Assembly: GCF_017744115.1 (NCBI RefSeq)
Contig: NZ_JAGHQW010000017.1
Location: forward strand, 41,059 to 105,058
DNA from: Salinisphaera sp. G21_0
Lineage (GTDB): Bacteria > Pseudomonadota > Gammaproteobacteria > Pseudomonadales > Endozoicomonadaceae
Reading direction: 5' to 3'
Length of the DNA: 64,000 nt
In this document: in pieces, positions 20,888 through 29,456 of the stretch
How the letters are laid out: every line of letters starts with the position of its first letter
Numbering within the stretch: position 1 is the stretch's first letter
Notes under the pieces: generated by a model
What the model saw: the letters and a program-made list of their open reading frames with translations, nothing else
What the model was told of the DNA's origin: nothing
Databases searched by the model: none
Position numbers and translations under genes: made by a program

Positions 20888-21079
20888 GTTAGCTTTCTGT
20901 GCGTCTACGTGGGGCATTAGCGCGGCCAAGGCCTCTTTGAGCTCTGGTGTCTGCTCCTGCCCGTCGTCCACCAGTTTCGTCATGGCCCACAGCAGGTTGG
21001 CGATTCCCTGAGCATCAATATCCCTGGCTTCAGGTTTTTGGTTGCAGTTAAATATTATTGCATCAAGTAGCGTTGACAA
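19946..21079 (-). CDS. Chimeric ORF: OPR-repeat fragment fused to PLP-dependent threonine/serine dehydratase (copy 1)
   Basis: The first 64 residues are OPR-array sequence (STLLDAIIFNCNQKPE..., one ANLLWAMTKL repeat, HVDAQKAN). The remaining ~313 are a fold-type II PLP enzyme of the threonine dehydratase/serine racemase family: GAFKFRGAF with the Schiff-base lysine, SSGNFAAGLSAAG, and the phosphate-binding loop PVGGGSLVAG. The join is in frame at 20887/20888. The enzyme part is almost identical to the complete copy at 30082-31080 but lacks its first ~20 residues. The only start in frame near the join is TTG 21079, without a clear ribosome-binding site. It may be a dead recombination product or an expressed fusion. 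Confidence 0.6.
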   Translation of the reverse strand: MSTLLDAIIFNCNQKPEARDIDAQGIANLLWAMTKLVDDGQEQTPELKEALAALMPHVDAQKANQQIRNNVRTTPLLKSDALSELIRGEVLIKAESLQITGAFKFRGAFYRLLNLTESQKKQGVTAYSSGNFAAGLSAAGQLLDIPVRLVMPHDAPKSKVNNARRYGAEVILCQCNKPSREEAASAMARQIARDHGAVLLHPFDDHEIIIGQASVALELQEQLAMSGKSCDHILCPVGGGSLVAGSSLVFGSNTQVWAVEVDGYQGMGISLENGRRSRAKGHILCDCDALLALEPGIANLDIVLQTGVRGLTVNPQKSHDAIRLGFQEMNLVLEPSGAVAIAAIMDNPALFENKTVVAIGSGGNVDPDKYAAILEAV

Positions 21080-21447
21080 TAAGGCAGCTTGAGTAAGCTT
21101 AACACGCTCATTGAATTGGCATATTGACTGTGATTTCTCCCATCATAGCGATGACCGAAACGATCCGATTTACTCAGCAGACCATCCATTATTTCCTGTT
21201 TGATGAGAGCATTAAAATCCTGAGCAAGGTTTACTGAACGGCACTGTAGATGTTGAGAAGAGCATGCGCCAGAAGAATGGTAAAATTCATTATGCCCCGG
21301 GGTAGTGCGGGGGGGATTTTCCCGTTGTCTGACTGTGGCATGTCTATATCGCCCACGTCTTGAAGATGAAGTATGGTCATCCGGTTGGTTGTAATCATTA
21401 CCTGATCTTGCGTATTTACCACTGATACCAGCAGTGTTTCTATCCAT
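21055..21447 (-). pseudogene. OPR-RAP gene remnant A (N-terminal part, deleted and frameshifted)
   Basis: The first ~105 residues match the N-termini of the intact OPR genes (MDRNTAGISGKYARSGNDYN..., SKSDRFGHRYDGRNH). After NHSQYANS about 180 bp present in the intact copies are missing, and the frame shifts into MSVLSLLKLPYCQRYLMQ. That tail is the intact ERVKLTQAALLSTLLDA coding region read in another frame. The rest of the OPR gene is reduced to one repeat fused to the dehydratase (19946-21079). The two open frames overlap by 25 bp. Confidence 0.85.
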
Positions 21448-21746
21448 AAATATATTTCATTAATTCATGAGAATATAAAAAGCAGACTGCGGTTCTGTTC
21501 AGAAGTTCATTTTGCTGAAATGTCTATAAACGTAAGCGGTTGAGGAAACACATCTACATCTACTCCTGTTCCACCAATCCGCTATTTTCAAATCATCCGG
21601 GGCAAGATTCATGCGCAACAGGTGTTCAACGCTGGCACTCCTTCCCTTGAATGTGAAAACGGTTCTTGAGTCATGATGGAAGGGAGGAGATTACTGGCTG
21701 TTTTTTCTCTTCCTTTTTCTGCTTTTTGGTTTGCCTGTTTGATCTT
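21448..21746. other. OPR leader copy 1 and 3' flank of OPR-B
   Basis: 299 bp without a gene. 21448-21566 is the first copy of a ~115-bp leader found before each OPR start. It continues into sequence around 21667-21746 that is repeated downstream of OPR-C (about 25625-25703) and in part near 29310-29456. The AT-rich leader should carry the OPR promoter; there is no strong Shine-Dalgarno before the ATG. Confidence 0.7.
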
Positions 21747-24700
21747 CTACATATTTTTCGACGGTTTAGTAACAGTGATCTGAGGGTTGCGATCCTTTAT
21801 TGGCAGTAACGTATGCCTCATCTGCCCCCCGTTTTTAAGTGATACAGAGCCATGACCCTGTGGCGGGATGGCTACCCTGGTCTTTATTTGATCAATAAGT
21901 TTCATTAAATCCCGGTTCCAAAGCTGGTTAACCGGGATTTCAATGACCTCAAATCCTGATTTTTGCAGCAGTGCGATTTTAAGCAGAGTCGAACCATTCC
22001 TCGTTTTGAAATCACCACCTACGTAATGACACGGTCCCTGAACTTCAATCACCATGTTGTGATCTGGCAGTAGCAGGTCAACCGGAGGTAATAAGTTCAG
22101 ACTCTTTTCTTCTTCAATCTTCAAAGATGGAATGCATGATTGGAGTTGATTGCGGAAGTCGGATTGAGGTTTTGAAATGATTGTCTGGTAATGGGGGACG
22201 AACGGACACGCTCTGCCAAGCCAACTTGCGGCCATGGCAATGATGGATTGATCCTCTTCATTATCTGGGGATGTATTATCCAGGCGAGTAAACAGGTCAT
22301 GCATGTGCTTTTCAAGATTTTTATTGGCATTGGAGACTAGGGACAACCTGGCACAGCATACCATTACTCCCCAGAGAGACATCAATATTACCTGCTGAGA
22401 GAGCTGAGAGTTTTGACTGATTCGGTGGACAAGCGATTCGAACGTGGATTTAACCACGCTCAGCTCAACGAGTTCACCCAGTTTCGCCATGGCCCACAGC
22501 AGGTTGGCGATACCCTGAGAATTAAATTGGTCTTTCTGTGCGTTCACGAGGGGCAACAGCACGGCCACGGCCTCGTTGAGTTCTGGTGTCTGCTCCTGCC
22601 CGTTGTCCACCAGTTTCGCCGTGGCCCACAGCAGGTTGGCGATATGCTGAGGAATAAATTGGTCTTTCTGTGCGTTCACGCGGGGCAACAGCGCGGCCAC
22701 GGCATCGCTGAGTTCTGCGGTTCGGTTCTGCCCGTTGTCGACCAGTTTCGCCGTGGCCCACAGCAGGTTGGCGATTTCCTGTGGTTTAAAGTTAGCTTTC
22801 TGTGCGATCACGTGGGGCAACAGCGCGGCCACGGCCTCGTTGAGCCCTGGTGTTCGCTCCTGCCCACTGTCCACCAGTTTCGCCATGGCCGACAGCAGGT
22901 TGGCGATATGCTGAGGAATAAATTGGTCTTTCTGTGCGTTCACCTGGGGCAACAGCGCGGCTACGGCCTCGTTGAGACCTGGTGTCCGCTCCTGGCCGTT
23001 GTCCACCAGTTTCGCCACGGCCCACAGCAGGTTGGCGATATGCTGAGGAATAAATTGGTCTTTCTGTGCGTTCACCTGGGGCAACAGCGCGGCTACGGCC
23101 TCGTTGAGACCCGGTGTCCGCTCCTGGCCGTTGTCCACCAGTTTCGCCATGGCCCACAGCAGGTTGGCGATGTGCTGAGGAATAAATTGGTCTTTCTGTG
23201 CGTTCACGTGGTACAAAAGCGCGGCCACGGTCTCGTTGAGCTCTGGTGTCTGCTCTTGGCCGTTGTCCACCAGTTTTGCCATGGCCCACAGCAGGTGGGC
23301 GATATGCTGAGGAATAAATTGGTCTTTCTGTGCGTTCACGTGGTACAACAGCGCGGCCACGGTCTCGTTGAGCTCTGGTGTCTGCTCCTGGCCGTTGTCC
23401 AACAGTTTCGCCATGGCCCACAGCAGGTTGGCGATTTCCTGTGGTTTAAAGTGAGCTTTCTGTGCGTTCACGTGGGGCAACAGCGCGACCACAACCTCTT
23501 TGAGCTCTGGTGTCCACTTCTGCCCGCTGCCTGCCAGTTTCGCCATGGCCCACAGCAGGTTGGTGATTTCCTGTGGTTTAAAGTGTGCTTTCTGTGCGTT
23601 TACGTGGGGCAACAGCGCGGCCAAGGTCTCTTTGAGCTCTGGTGTCCGATGCTGCTCGTTGTCCACCAGTTTCGCCATGGCCCAAAGCAGGTTGGCGATA
23701 CCCTGGGCATTAAATTGGTCTTTCTGTGCGTTCACGTGGGGCAACAGTGTGTCCACGGCCTCTTTGAGCCCTGGTGACCACTCCTGCCCGTTGTCCACCA
23801 GTTTCGCCATGGCCCACAGCAGGTTAGCGATATGCTGAGGAATAAATTGGTCTTGCTTTGCGTTCACGTGGGGCAACAGTGTGGCCAAGGCCTCTTTGAA
23901 CTCTGGTGTCCGCTCTTGCCCGTTGTCCACCAGTTTCGCCATGGCCCACAGCAGGTTGGCGATTTCCTGTGGTTTAAAGTTGGCTTTCTGTACGTTCACA
24001 TAAAACAACAGCGCGGCCACGGCTTCGTTGAGCTCTGGTGTCAGCTCCTGCCCGTTGTCCACCAGTTTCGCCATGGCCCACAACAGGTTGGCGATTTCCT
24101 GTGGTTTAAAGTTAGCTTTCTGTGCGTTCACATGGGGTAATAGCGCGGCCACGGCCTCGTTGAGCTGTGGTGTCCGCTCCTGGCCGTTGTCCACCAGTTT
24201 CGCCATGGCCCACAGCAGGTTGGTGATAGCCTGTGGTTTAAAGTTATCTTTCTGTGTGTTCACATGGGGCAATAGCGCGGCCACGGCCTCGTTGAGCTGT
24301 GGTGCCCGCTCCAGCCCGTTGTCCACCAGTTTTGCCATGGCCCACAGCAGGCTGGTGATCCCTTGGGCATGAAATTGGTCTTTCTGTGCGTTCACCCGGG
24401 GCAACAGCGCGGTCACGGCCTCGTTGAGCCCTGGTGTCCACACCTGCCCGTTGCCCACCAGTTTCGCCATGGCCCACAGCAGGTTGGCGATACCCTGTGG
24501 TTTAAAGTCAGCTCTCTGTGCGTTCACATGGGGCAATAGCGCGGCCACTGCCTTTTTGATCTGTGGTTTCAGCTCCAGCCCGTTGTCCACCAGTTTCGCC
24601 ATGGCCCACAGCAGGTTAGGGATACCCTGGGCATTAAATTGGTCTTTCTGTGCGTTCACGTGGGGCAACAGCGCGGCCACTGCCTCTTTGAGCCCTGGTG

Positions 24701-25502
24701 TCTGCTCCTGCCCGTTCTCCTCCAGTTTCGCCATGGCCCACAGCAGGTTGGCGATTTCCTGGGGTTTAAAGGTAGCTTTCTGTGCGTTTACGTGGGGCAA
24801 CAGGGCGGCCACGGCCTCGTTGAGTTCTGGTGTCTGCTTCTGCCCGTTGTTCACCAGTTTCGCCATGGCCCACAGCAGGTTGGCGATTCCCTGGGCATCA
24901 ATATCCCTGGCTTCAGGTTTTTGGTTGCAGTTAAATATTATTGCATCAAGTAGCGTTGACAATAAGGCAGCTTGAGTAAGCTTAACACGCCCATCCATGG
25001 GTTTATGAGGGGTAAAAACACCCGCTGAAGCAAATGAATGAAGTGTTGTCGTCAGGCTTCGCCAATTCCAGCTCCGTGTTGCTTTAAAATTTTGCAGCAA
25101 ACGTATCAGCTGGCTTTGTTCCGCTCGATTTAACGGTCTTTTAGCAGCTGATGTGTATTTTTTAATTGAACTGGCATATTGACCGTGATTTCTCCCATCA
25201 TAGCGATGACCGAAACGATCCGATTTACTCACCAGACCATCCATTATTTCCTGTTTGATGAGGGCATTAAAATTTTGAACAGAGTTTACCGAACGGCACT
25301 GTAGATATTGAGAAGAGCGTGTGCCAGAAGAATGGTAAAATTCATTATGCCCCAGGGTAGTGCGGGGGGGATTTTCCCGTTGTCTGACTGTGGCATGTCT
25401 ATATCGCCCACGCCTTGAAGATGAAGTACGGTCATCCGGTTGGTTGTAATCATTACCTGATCTTGCGTATTTACCACTGATACCAGCAGTGTTTCTATCC
25501 AT
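21747..25502 (-). CDS. OPR-type tandem-repeat protein with C-terminal RAP domain (OPR-B, 1251 residues)
   Basis: N-terminal ~215 residues: basic, Ser/Arg-rich start (SSSRRGRYRHATVRQREN), then a helical region. Then 18 full 44-residue repeats plus a final partial one, built on I-A-N-L-L-W-A-M-A-K-L-V-D-N-G-Q...T-P-E-L-N-E-A-V-A-A-L-L-P-H-V-N-A-Q-K. This core matches the octotricopeptide/FASTK-like helical hairpin family. C-terminal residues ~1140-1207 form a RAP domain (PPVDLLLPDHN, VIEVQGPCHYVGG, STLLKIALLQKSGFEVIEIP). OPR and RAP proteins in eukaryotes bind organellar RNA; the RAP fold is related to Vsr-like nucleases, here with D and E-x-Q in place of the usual catalytic set. RNA binding, and a host-organelle target, are inference. 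Paralogue of the gene at 25704-29069. Confidence 0.85.
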   Translation of the reverse strand: MDRNTAGISGKYARSGNDYNQPDDRTSSSRRGRYRHATVRQRENPPRTTLGHNEFYHSSGTRSSQYLQCRSVNSVQNFNALIKQEIMDGLVSKSDRFGHRYDGRNHGQYASSIKKYTSAAKRPLNRAEQSQLIRLLQNFKATRSWNWRSLTTTLHSFASAGVFTPHKPMDGRVKLTQAALLSTLLDAIIFNCNQKPEARDIDAQGIANLLWAMAKLVNNGQKQTPELNEAVAALLPHVNAQKATFKPQEIANLLWAMAKLEENGQEQTPGLKEAVAALLPHVNAQKDQFNAQGIPNLLWAMAKLVDNGLELKPQIKKAVAALLPHVNAQRADFKPQGIANLLWAMAKLVGNGQVWTPGLNEAVTALLPRVNAQKDQFHAQGITSLLWAMAKLVDNGLERAPQLNEAVAALLPHVNTQKDNFKPQAITNLLWAMAKLVDNGQERTPQLNEAVAALLPHVNAQKANFKPQEIANLLWAMAKLVDNGQELTPELNEAVAALLFYVNVQKANFKPQEIANLLWAMAKLVDNGQERTPEFKEALATLLPHVNAKQDQFIPQHIANLLWAMAKLVDNGQEWSPGLKEAVDTLLPHVNAQKDQFNAQGIANLLWAMAKLVDNEQHRTPELKETLAALLPHVNAQKAHFKPQEITNLLWAMAKLAGSGQKWTPELKEVVVALLPHVNAQKAHFKPQEIANLLWAMAKLLDNGQEQTPELNETVAALLYHVNAQKDQFIPQHIAHLLWAMAKLVDNGQEQTPELNETVAALLYHVNAQKDQFIPQHIANLLWAMAKLVDNGQERTPGLNEAVAALLPQVNAQKDQFIPQHIANLLWAVAKLVDNGQERTPGLNEAVAALLPQVNAQKDQFIPQHIANLLSAMAKLVDSGQERTPGLNEAVAALLPHVIAQKANFKPQEIANLLWATAKLVDNGQNRTAELSDAVAALLPRVNAQKDQFIPQHIANLLWATAKLVDNGQEQTPELNEAVAVLLPLVNAQKDQFNSQGIANLLWAMAKLGELVELSVVKSTFESLVHRISQNSQLSQQVILMSLWGVMVCCARLSLVSNANKNLEKHMHDLFTRLDNTSPDNEEDQSIIAMAASWLGRACPFVPHYQTIISKPQSDFRNQLQSCIPSLKIEEEKSLNLLPPVDLLLPDHNMVIEVQGPCHYVGGDFKTRNGSTLLKIALLQKSGFEVIEIPVNQLWNRDLMKLIDQIKTRVAIPPQGHGSVSLKNGGQMRHTLLPIKDRNPQITVTKPSKNM
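22485..24900 (-). repeat. 132-bp tandem coding repeats of OPR-B (19 units)
   Basis: The sequence CCACAGCAGGTTGGCGAT and close variants recur every 132 bp. Each unit encodes one 44-residue OPR repeat. Neighbouring units 12-15 are nearly identical, indicating recent tandem amplification. The antisense strand also stays open over long stretches only because of this periodicity. Confidence 0.95.
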
Positions 25503-25622
25503 AATTATATTTCATTAATTCATGAGAATATAAAAAGCAGACTGCGGTTCTGTTCAGAAGTTCATTTTGCTGAAATGTCTATAAACGTAAGCGGTTGAGG
25601 AAACACATCTACATCTACTCCT
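25503..25622 (-). repeat. OPR leader repeat (copies at 21448-21566, 25503-25622, 29070-29180)
   Basis: About 115 bp directly upstream of each OPR start codon are nearly identical in three copies, from AATATATTTCATTAATTCATGA out to ACACATCTAC. This implies that OPR-A, -B and -C arose by duplication of a whole [leader + gene] unit and share their promoter. The ATG context (TAATTATGG) lacks a clear Shine-Dalgarno sequence. Confidence 0.85.
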
Positions 25623-25703
25623 TTGAGTCATGATGGAAGAGAGGAGATTACTGGCTGTTTTTTCTCTTCCTTTTTCTGCTTTTTGGTTTGCCTGTTTGAT
25701 CTT

Positions 25704-28700
25704 CTACATATTTTTCGACGGTTTAGTAACAGTGATCTGAGGGTTGCGATCCTTTATTGGCAGTAACGTATGCCTCATCTGCCCCCCGTTTTTAAGTGAT
25801 ACAGAGCCATGACCCTGTGGCGGGATGCCTACGCTGGTCTTTATTTGATCAATAAGTTTCATTAAATCCCGGTTCCAAAGCTGGTTAACCGGGATTTCAA
25901 TGACCTCAAATCCTGATTTTTGCAGCAGTGCGATTTTAAGCAGAGTCGAACCATTCCTGGTTTTGAAATCACCACTCACGTAATGAAAGGGTCCCTGAAC
26001 TTCAATCACAATGTTGTGATCTGGCAGTAGCAGGTCAACCGGAGGTAATAAGTTCAGACTCTTTTCTTCTTCAATCTTCAAAGATGGAATGCATGATTGG
26101 AGTTGATCGCGGAAGACGGTCTGAAGTTTTGAAGTGGTTGTCTGGTAATGGGGGATGACCGGACACTCTCTGCCAAGCCAACTTGCGGCCATGGCAATAA
26201 TGGATTGATCCTCTTCATTGTCTGGGAATGTATTTTCCAGGCGAGTAAACAGGTCATCCATGTGCTTTTCAAGCACGTTATTTTTATCGGCATCCGAGAC
26301 CAGAGACAACCTGGCACAGCATACCATTACTCCCCAGAGAGACATCAATATGTCTTGCTGAGAGAGCAGGGGGTTTTCACTGATTTTGTAGACAAGCGAT
26401 TCGAACGTAGAGGTAACCACGCTTAGCTCAACGAGTTCACCCAGTTTCGCCATGGCCCACAGCAGGTTGGCGATACCCTGAGAATTAAATTGGTCTTTCT
26501 GTGCGTTCACGAGGGGCAACAGCACGGCCACGGCCTCGTTGAGTTCTGGTGTCTGCTCCTGCCCGTTGTCCACCAGTTTCGCCATGGCCCACAGCAGGTT
26601 GGCGATATCATGTGGGTTAAAGTTAGCTTTCTGTGCGTTCACGAGGGGCAACAGGGCGGCCACGGCCTCATTGAACTCTGGCGTCCGTTCCTGCCCGTTG
26701 TCCAGCAGTTTTGCCATGGCCCACAGTAAGTTGGCGATAGCCTGTGGTTTAAAGTTAGCTTTCTGTGCGTTCACGAGGGGCAACAGTGCGGCCAGGGCCT
26801 CTTTGAGCTCTGGTGTCCGCTCCTGCCCGTTGTCCACCAGCTTCGCCATGGCCCACAGCAGGTTGGCGATATGTTGAGGAGTAAATTGGTCTTTCTGTGC
26901 GTTCACGTGGGGCAACAGCGCGGCCACTGCATCGTTGAGCACTGGTGTTAGCTCCTGCCCGCTGTCCACCAGTTTCGCCATGGCCCACAGCAGGTTGGTG
27001 ATACCCTGTGGTTTAAAGTGATCTTTCTGTGCGTTCACGTGGGGCAACAGGGCGGCCAAAGCCTCTTTGAGCACTGGTGTCTGCTTCTGCCCGCTGTCCA
27101 CCAGTTTCGCCATGGCCCACAGCAGGTTGGCGATTTCCTGTGGTTTAAAGTGAGCTTTCTGTGCGTTCACGTGGGGCAACAGCGCAACCAGGACCTCTTT
27201 GAGTTCTGGTGTTCGCTCCTGCCCGTTGTCCACCAGTTTCGCCATGGCCCACATTATGTTGGCGATTTCCTGTGGTTTAAAGTGAGCTTTTTGTGCGTTC
27301 ACGTTGTGCAAAAGCGTAGCCACGGCCTCGTTGAGCTCTGGTGTCTGCTCCTGGCCGTTGTCCACCAGTTTCGCCATGGCCCACAGCAGGTTGGCGATAT
27401 GCTGAGGAATAAATTGGTCTTTCTTTACTTTCACGTGGGGCAACAGCGCGACCACGGTCTCGTTGAGCCCTGGAGTCCGCTCCTGGCCGTTGTCCACCAG
27501 TTTCGCCATGGCCCACAGCAGGTTGACGATTTCCTGTAGGTTAAAGTTGGCTTTCTGTGCCTTCACATGGGGCAATAGTGTAGCCACAGCCTCGTTGAGC
27601 CCTGGAGTCCGCTCCTGGCCGTTGTCCACCAGTTTCGCCATGGCCCACAGCAGGTTGGCGTTTTCCTGTGGGTTAAAGTTAGCTTTCTGTGCGTTCACAT
27701 GGGGCAACAGCACGGCTACGGTTTCATTGAACCTTGGTGTCTGCTCTTGCCCATTGTCCACCAGTTTCGCCATGGCCCACAGCAGGTTGGCGATACCCTG
27801 AGCATTAAATTGGCCTTTCTGTGCGTTCACATGGGGCAACAGCACGGCTACGGTTTCATTGAACCTTGGTGTCTGCTCTTGCCCATTGTCCACCAGTTTC
27901 GCCATGGCCCACAGCAGGTTGGTGATACCCTGAGCATTAAATTGGCCTTTCTGTGCGCTCACGCAGGGCAACAGCACGGCCACGGCCTTGCTGAGCTCTG
28001 GTGTCTTCTCCTTGCCGTTGTCCACCAGTTTCGCCATGGCCCACAGCAGGCTGGCGATATGCTGAGCAATAAATTGGTTTTTCTGTACTTTCACGTGGGG
28101 CAACAGCGCGGCCATGGCCTCGTTGAGCCCTGGTGTCTGCTCCTGGCCGTTGTCCACCAGTTTCGCCATGGCCCACAGCAGGTTGGCGATATGCTGAGGA
28201 ATAAATTGGTCTTTCTGTACGTTTACGTGGGGGAACAGCGCGACCACAGTCTCTTTGAGTTCTGGTGTCAGCTCCTGACCGTTGTCCACCAGTTTCGCCA
28301 TGGCCCACAGCAGGTTGGCGATTCCCTGTGGTTTAAAGTTGGCTTTCTGTGCCTTCACGTGCGGAAACAGCGCGGCTATGGCCTCGTTGAGCTCTGGTGT
28401 CCGCTCCTGTTCGTTGTCCACCAGTTTCGCCATGGCCCACAGCAGGTTGGCGATTCCCCGGGCATCAATATCCCTGGCTTCAGGTTTTTGGTTGCAGTTA
28501 AATATTATTGCATCAAGTAGCGTTGACAGTAAGGCAGCTTGAGTAAGCTTAACACGCTCATCTATGGGTTTATGGGGGGTAAAAACACCCGCTGAAGTAA
28601 ATGAATGAAGTGTTGTCGTCAGGCTTCGCCAATTCCAGCTCCGTGTTGCTTTAAAATTTTGCAGCAAACGTATCAGCTGGCTTTGTTCCGCTCGATTTAA

Positions 28701-29069
28701 CGGTCTTTTAGCAGCTGACGTGTATTTTTTAATTGAACTGGCATATTGCCCGTGATTTCTCCCATCATAGCGATGACCGAAACGATCCGATTTACTCACC
28801 AGACCAGCCATTATTTCTGGTTTGATGTGGGCATTAAAATCTTGAGCAGGGTTGACTGAACGGCGCAGTAGAGATTGAGAAGAGCATACGCCAGAAGAAT
28901 GGTAAAATTCATTACGCCCCAGGGTAGTGCGGGGGGGATTACCCCGCTGTCTGACTGTACTCTGTCTATATCGCCCACGCCTTGAAGAAGCGGCATGGTT
29001 ATCTGGTTGGTTGTAATCATTACCTGGTCTTGCGTGTTTACCACTGATACCAGCAGTGTTTCTATCCAT
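25704..29069 (-). CDS. OPR-type tandem-repeat protein with C-terminal RAP domain (OPR-C, 1121 residues)
   Basis: Same architecture as OPR-B: basic N-terminus (MDRNTAGISGKHARPGN), helical linker (LNRAEQSQLIRLLQNFKATR), 15 full repeats plus a final partial, then a RAP domain (VIEVQGPFHYVSG) and a basic tail ending TVTKPSKNM. The 130-residue difference from OPR-B equals three 44-residue repeats. The N- and C-terminal regions are almost identical between the two proteins. The repeats differ in order and type, so the ends are conserved while the putative recognition module varies. An ORF this long with this periodicity is certainly coding. The likely function is sequence-specific RNA binding, by family resemblance only. 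Confidence 0.85.
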   Translation of the reverse strand: MDRNTAGISGKHARPGNDYNQPDNHAASSRRGRYRQSTVRQRGNPPRTTLGRNEFYHSSGVCSSQSLLRRSVNPAQDFNAHIKPEIMAGLVSKSDRFGHRYDGRNHGQYASSIKKYTSAAKRPLNRAEQSQLIRLLQNFKATRSWNWRSLTTTLHSFTSAGVFTPHKPIDERVKLTQAALLSTLLDAIIFNCNQKPEARDIDARGIANLLWAMAKLVDNEQERTPELNEAIAALFPHVKAQKANFKPQGIANLLWAMAKLVDNGQELTPELKETVVALFPHVNVQKDQFIPQHIANLLWAMAKLVDNGQEQTPGLNEAMAALLPHVKVQKNQFIAQHIASLLWAMAKLVDNGKEKTPELSKAVAVLLPCVSAQKGQFNAQGITNLLWAMAKLVDNGQEQTPRFNETVAVLLPHVNAQKGQFNAQGIANLLWAMAKLVDNGQEQTPRFNETVAVLLPHVNAQKANFNPQENANLLWAMAKLVDNGQERTPGLNEAVATLLPHVKAQKANFNLQEIVNLLWAMAKLVDNGQERTPGLNETVVALLPHVKVKKDQFIPQHIANLLWAMAKLVDNGQEQTPELNEAVATLLHNVNAQKAHFKPQEIANIMWAMAKLVDNGQERTPELKEVLVALLPHVNAQKAHFKPQEIANLLWAMAKLVDSGQKQTPVLKEALAALLPHVNAQKDHFKPQGITNLLWAMAKLVDSGQELTPVLNDAVAALLPHVNAQKDQFTPQHIANLLWAMAKLVDNGQERTPELKEALAALLPLVNAQKANFKPQAIANLLWAMAKLLDNGQERTPEFNEAVAALLPLVNAQKANFNPHDIANLLWAMAKLVDNGQEQTPELNEAVAVLLPLVNAQKDQFNSQGIANLLWAMAKLGELVELSVVTSTFESLVYKISENPLLSQQDILMSLWGVMVCCARLSLVSDADKNNVLEKHMDDLFTRLENTFPDNEEDQSIIAMAASWLGRECPVIPHYQTTTSKLQTVFRDQLQSCIPSLKIEEEKSLNLLPPVDLLLPDHNIVIEVQGPFHYVSGDFKTRNGSTLLKIALLQKSGFEVIEIPVNQLWNRDLMKLIDQIKTSVGIPPQGHGSVSLKNGGQMRHTLLPIKDRNPQITVTKPSKNM
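26448..28465 (-). repeat. 132-bp tandem coding repeats of OPR-C (16 units)
   Basis: Same 132-bp period as in OPR-B. Two adjacent units (about 27702-27790 and 27834-27922) are identical over roughly 90 bases, including the rare variant TTGAACCTTGGTGTC. This is a direct trace of a one-unit tandem duplication. Confidence 0.95.
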
Positions 29070-29456
29070 AATTATATTTCATTAATTCATGATAATATAA
29101 AAAGCAGACTGCGGTTCTGTTCAGAAGTTCATTTTGCTGAAATGTTTATAAACGTAAGCGGTTGGGGAAACACATCTACGTTCCACCAATCCGCTATGTT
29201 TAAATGATCTGGAGCAAGACAAACAGTGGCAACCATTGATCAATCTGCCCATGGATCACCTGCGGATATGGTCGAAAAGCTGGAAAATCTCCTTCCCTGG
29301 AATGTGAGAACGGTTCTTGAGTTATGATGGAAGGAAGGAGATTACTGGCTGTTTGTTCTCTTCTTTTTGCTACTTTTTGGTTTGGCTATTTGCTCTTTTA
29401 ATGATCTTCGGCGGCTAAGCAATAGGGATCTGAGGATTGTCATCCTTTATCGGCAG
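29070..29456. other. OPR leader copy 3 and degenerate 3' flank of OPR-D
   Basis: 387 bp without an intact gene. 29070-29180 is the third OPR leader. 29181-29300 is not shared with the other intergenic copy, except for short pieces related to 21560-21660 (TCCACCAATCCGCTAT). 29310-29456 is a diverged copy of the OPR 3' flank (ATGATGGAAGGAAGGAGATTACTGGCTG). Confidence 0.65.

Noticed and set aside
22413..23777. 454-codon plus-strand ORF, and other long antisense ORFs over the OPR genes
   Set aside because: They are shadows of the 132-bp coding periodicity. The sense frame encodes recognisable repeats and a RAP domain, and the antisense frames have no independent support.
22485..28465. CRISPR-like or satellite array
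   Set aside because: The 132-bp repeats are contiguous, fully coding and lack short-repeat/unique-spacer structure.
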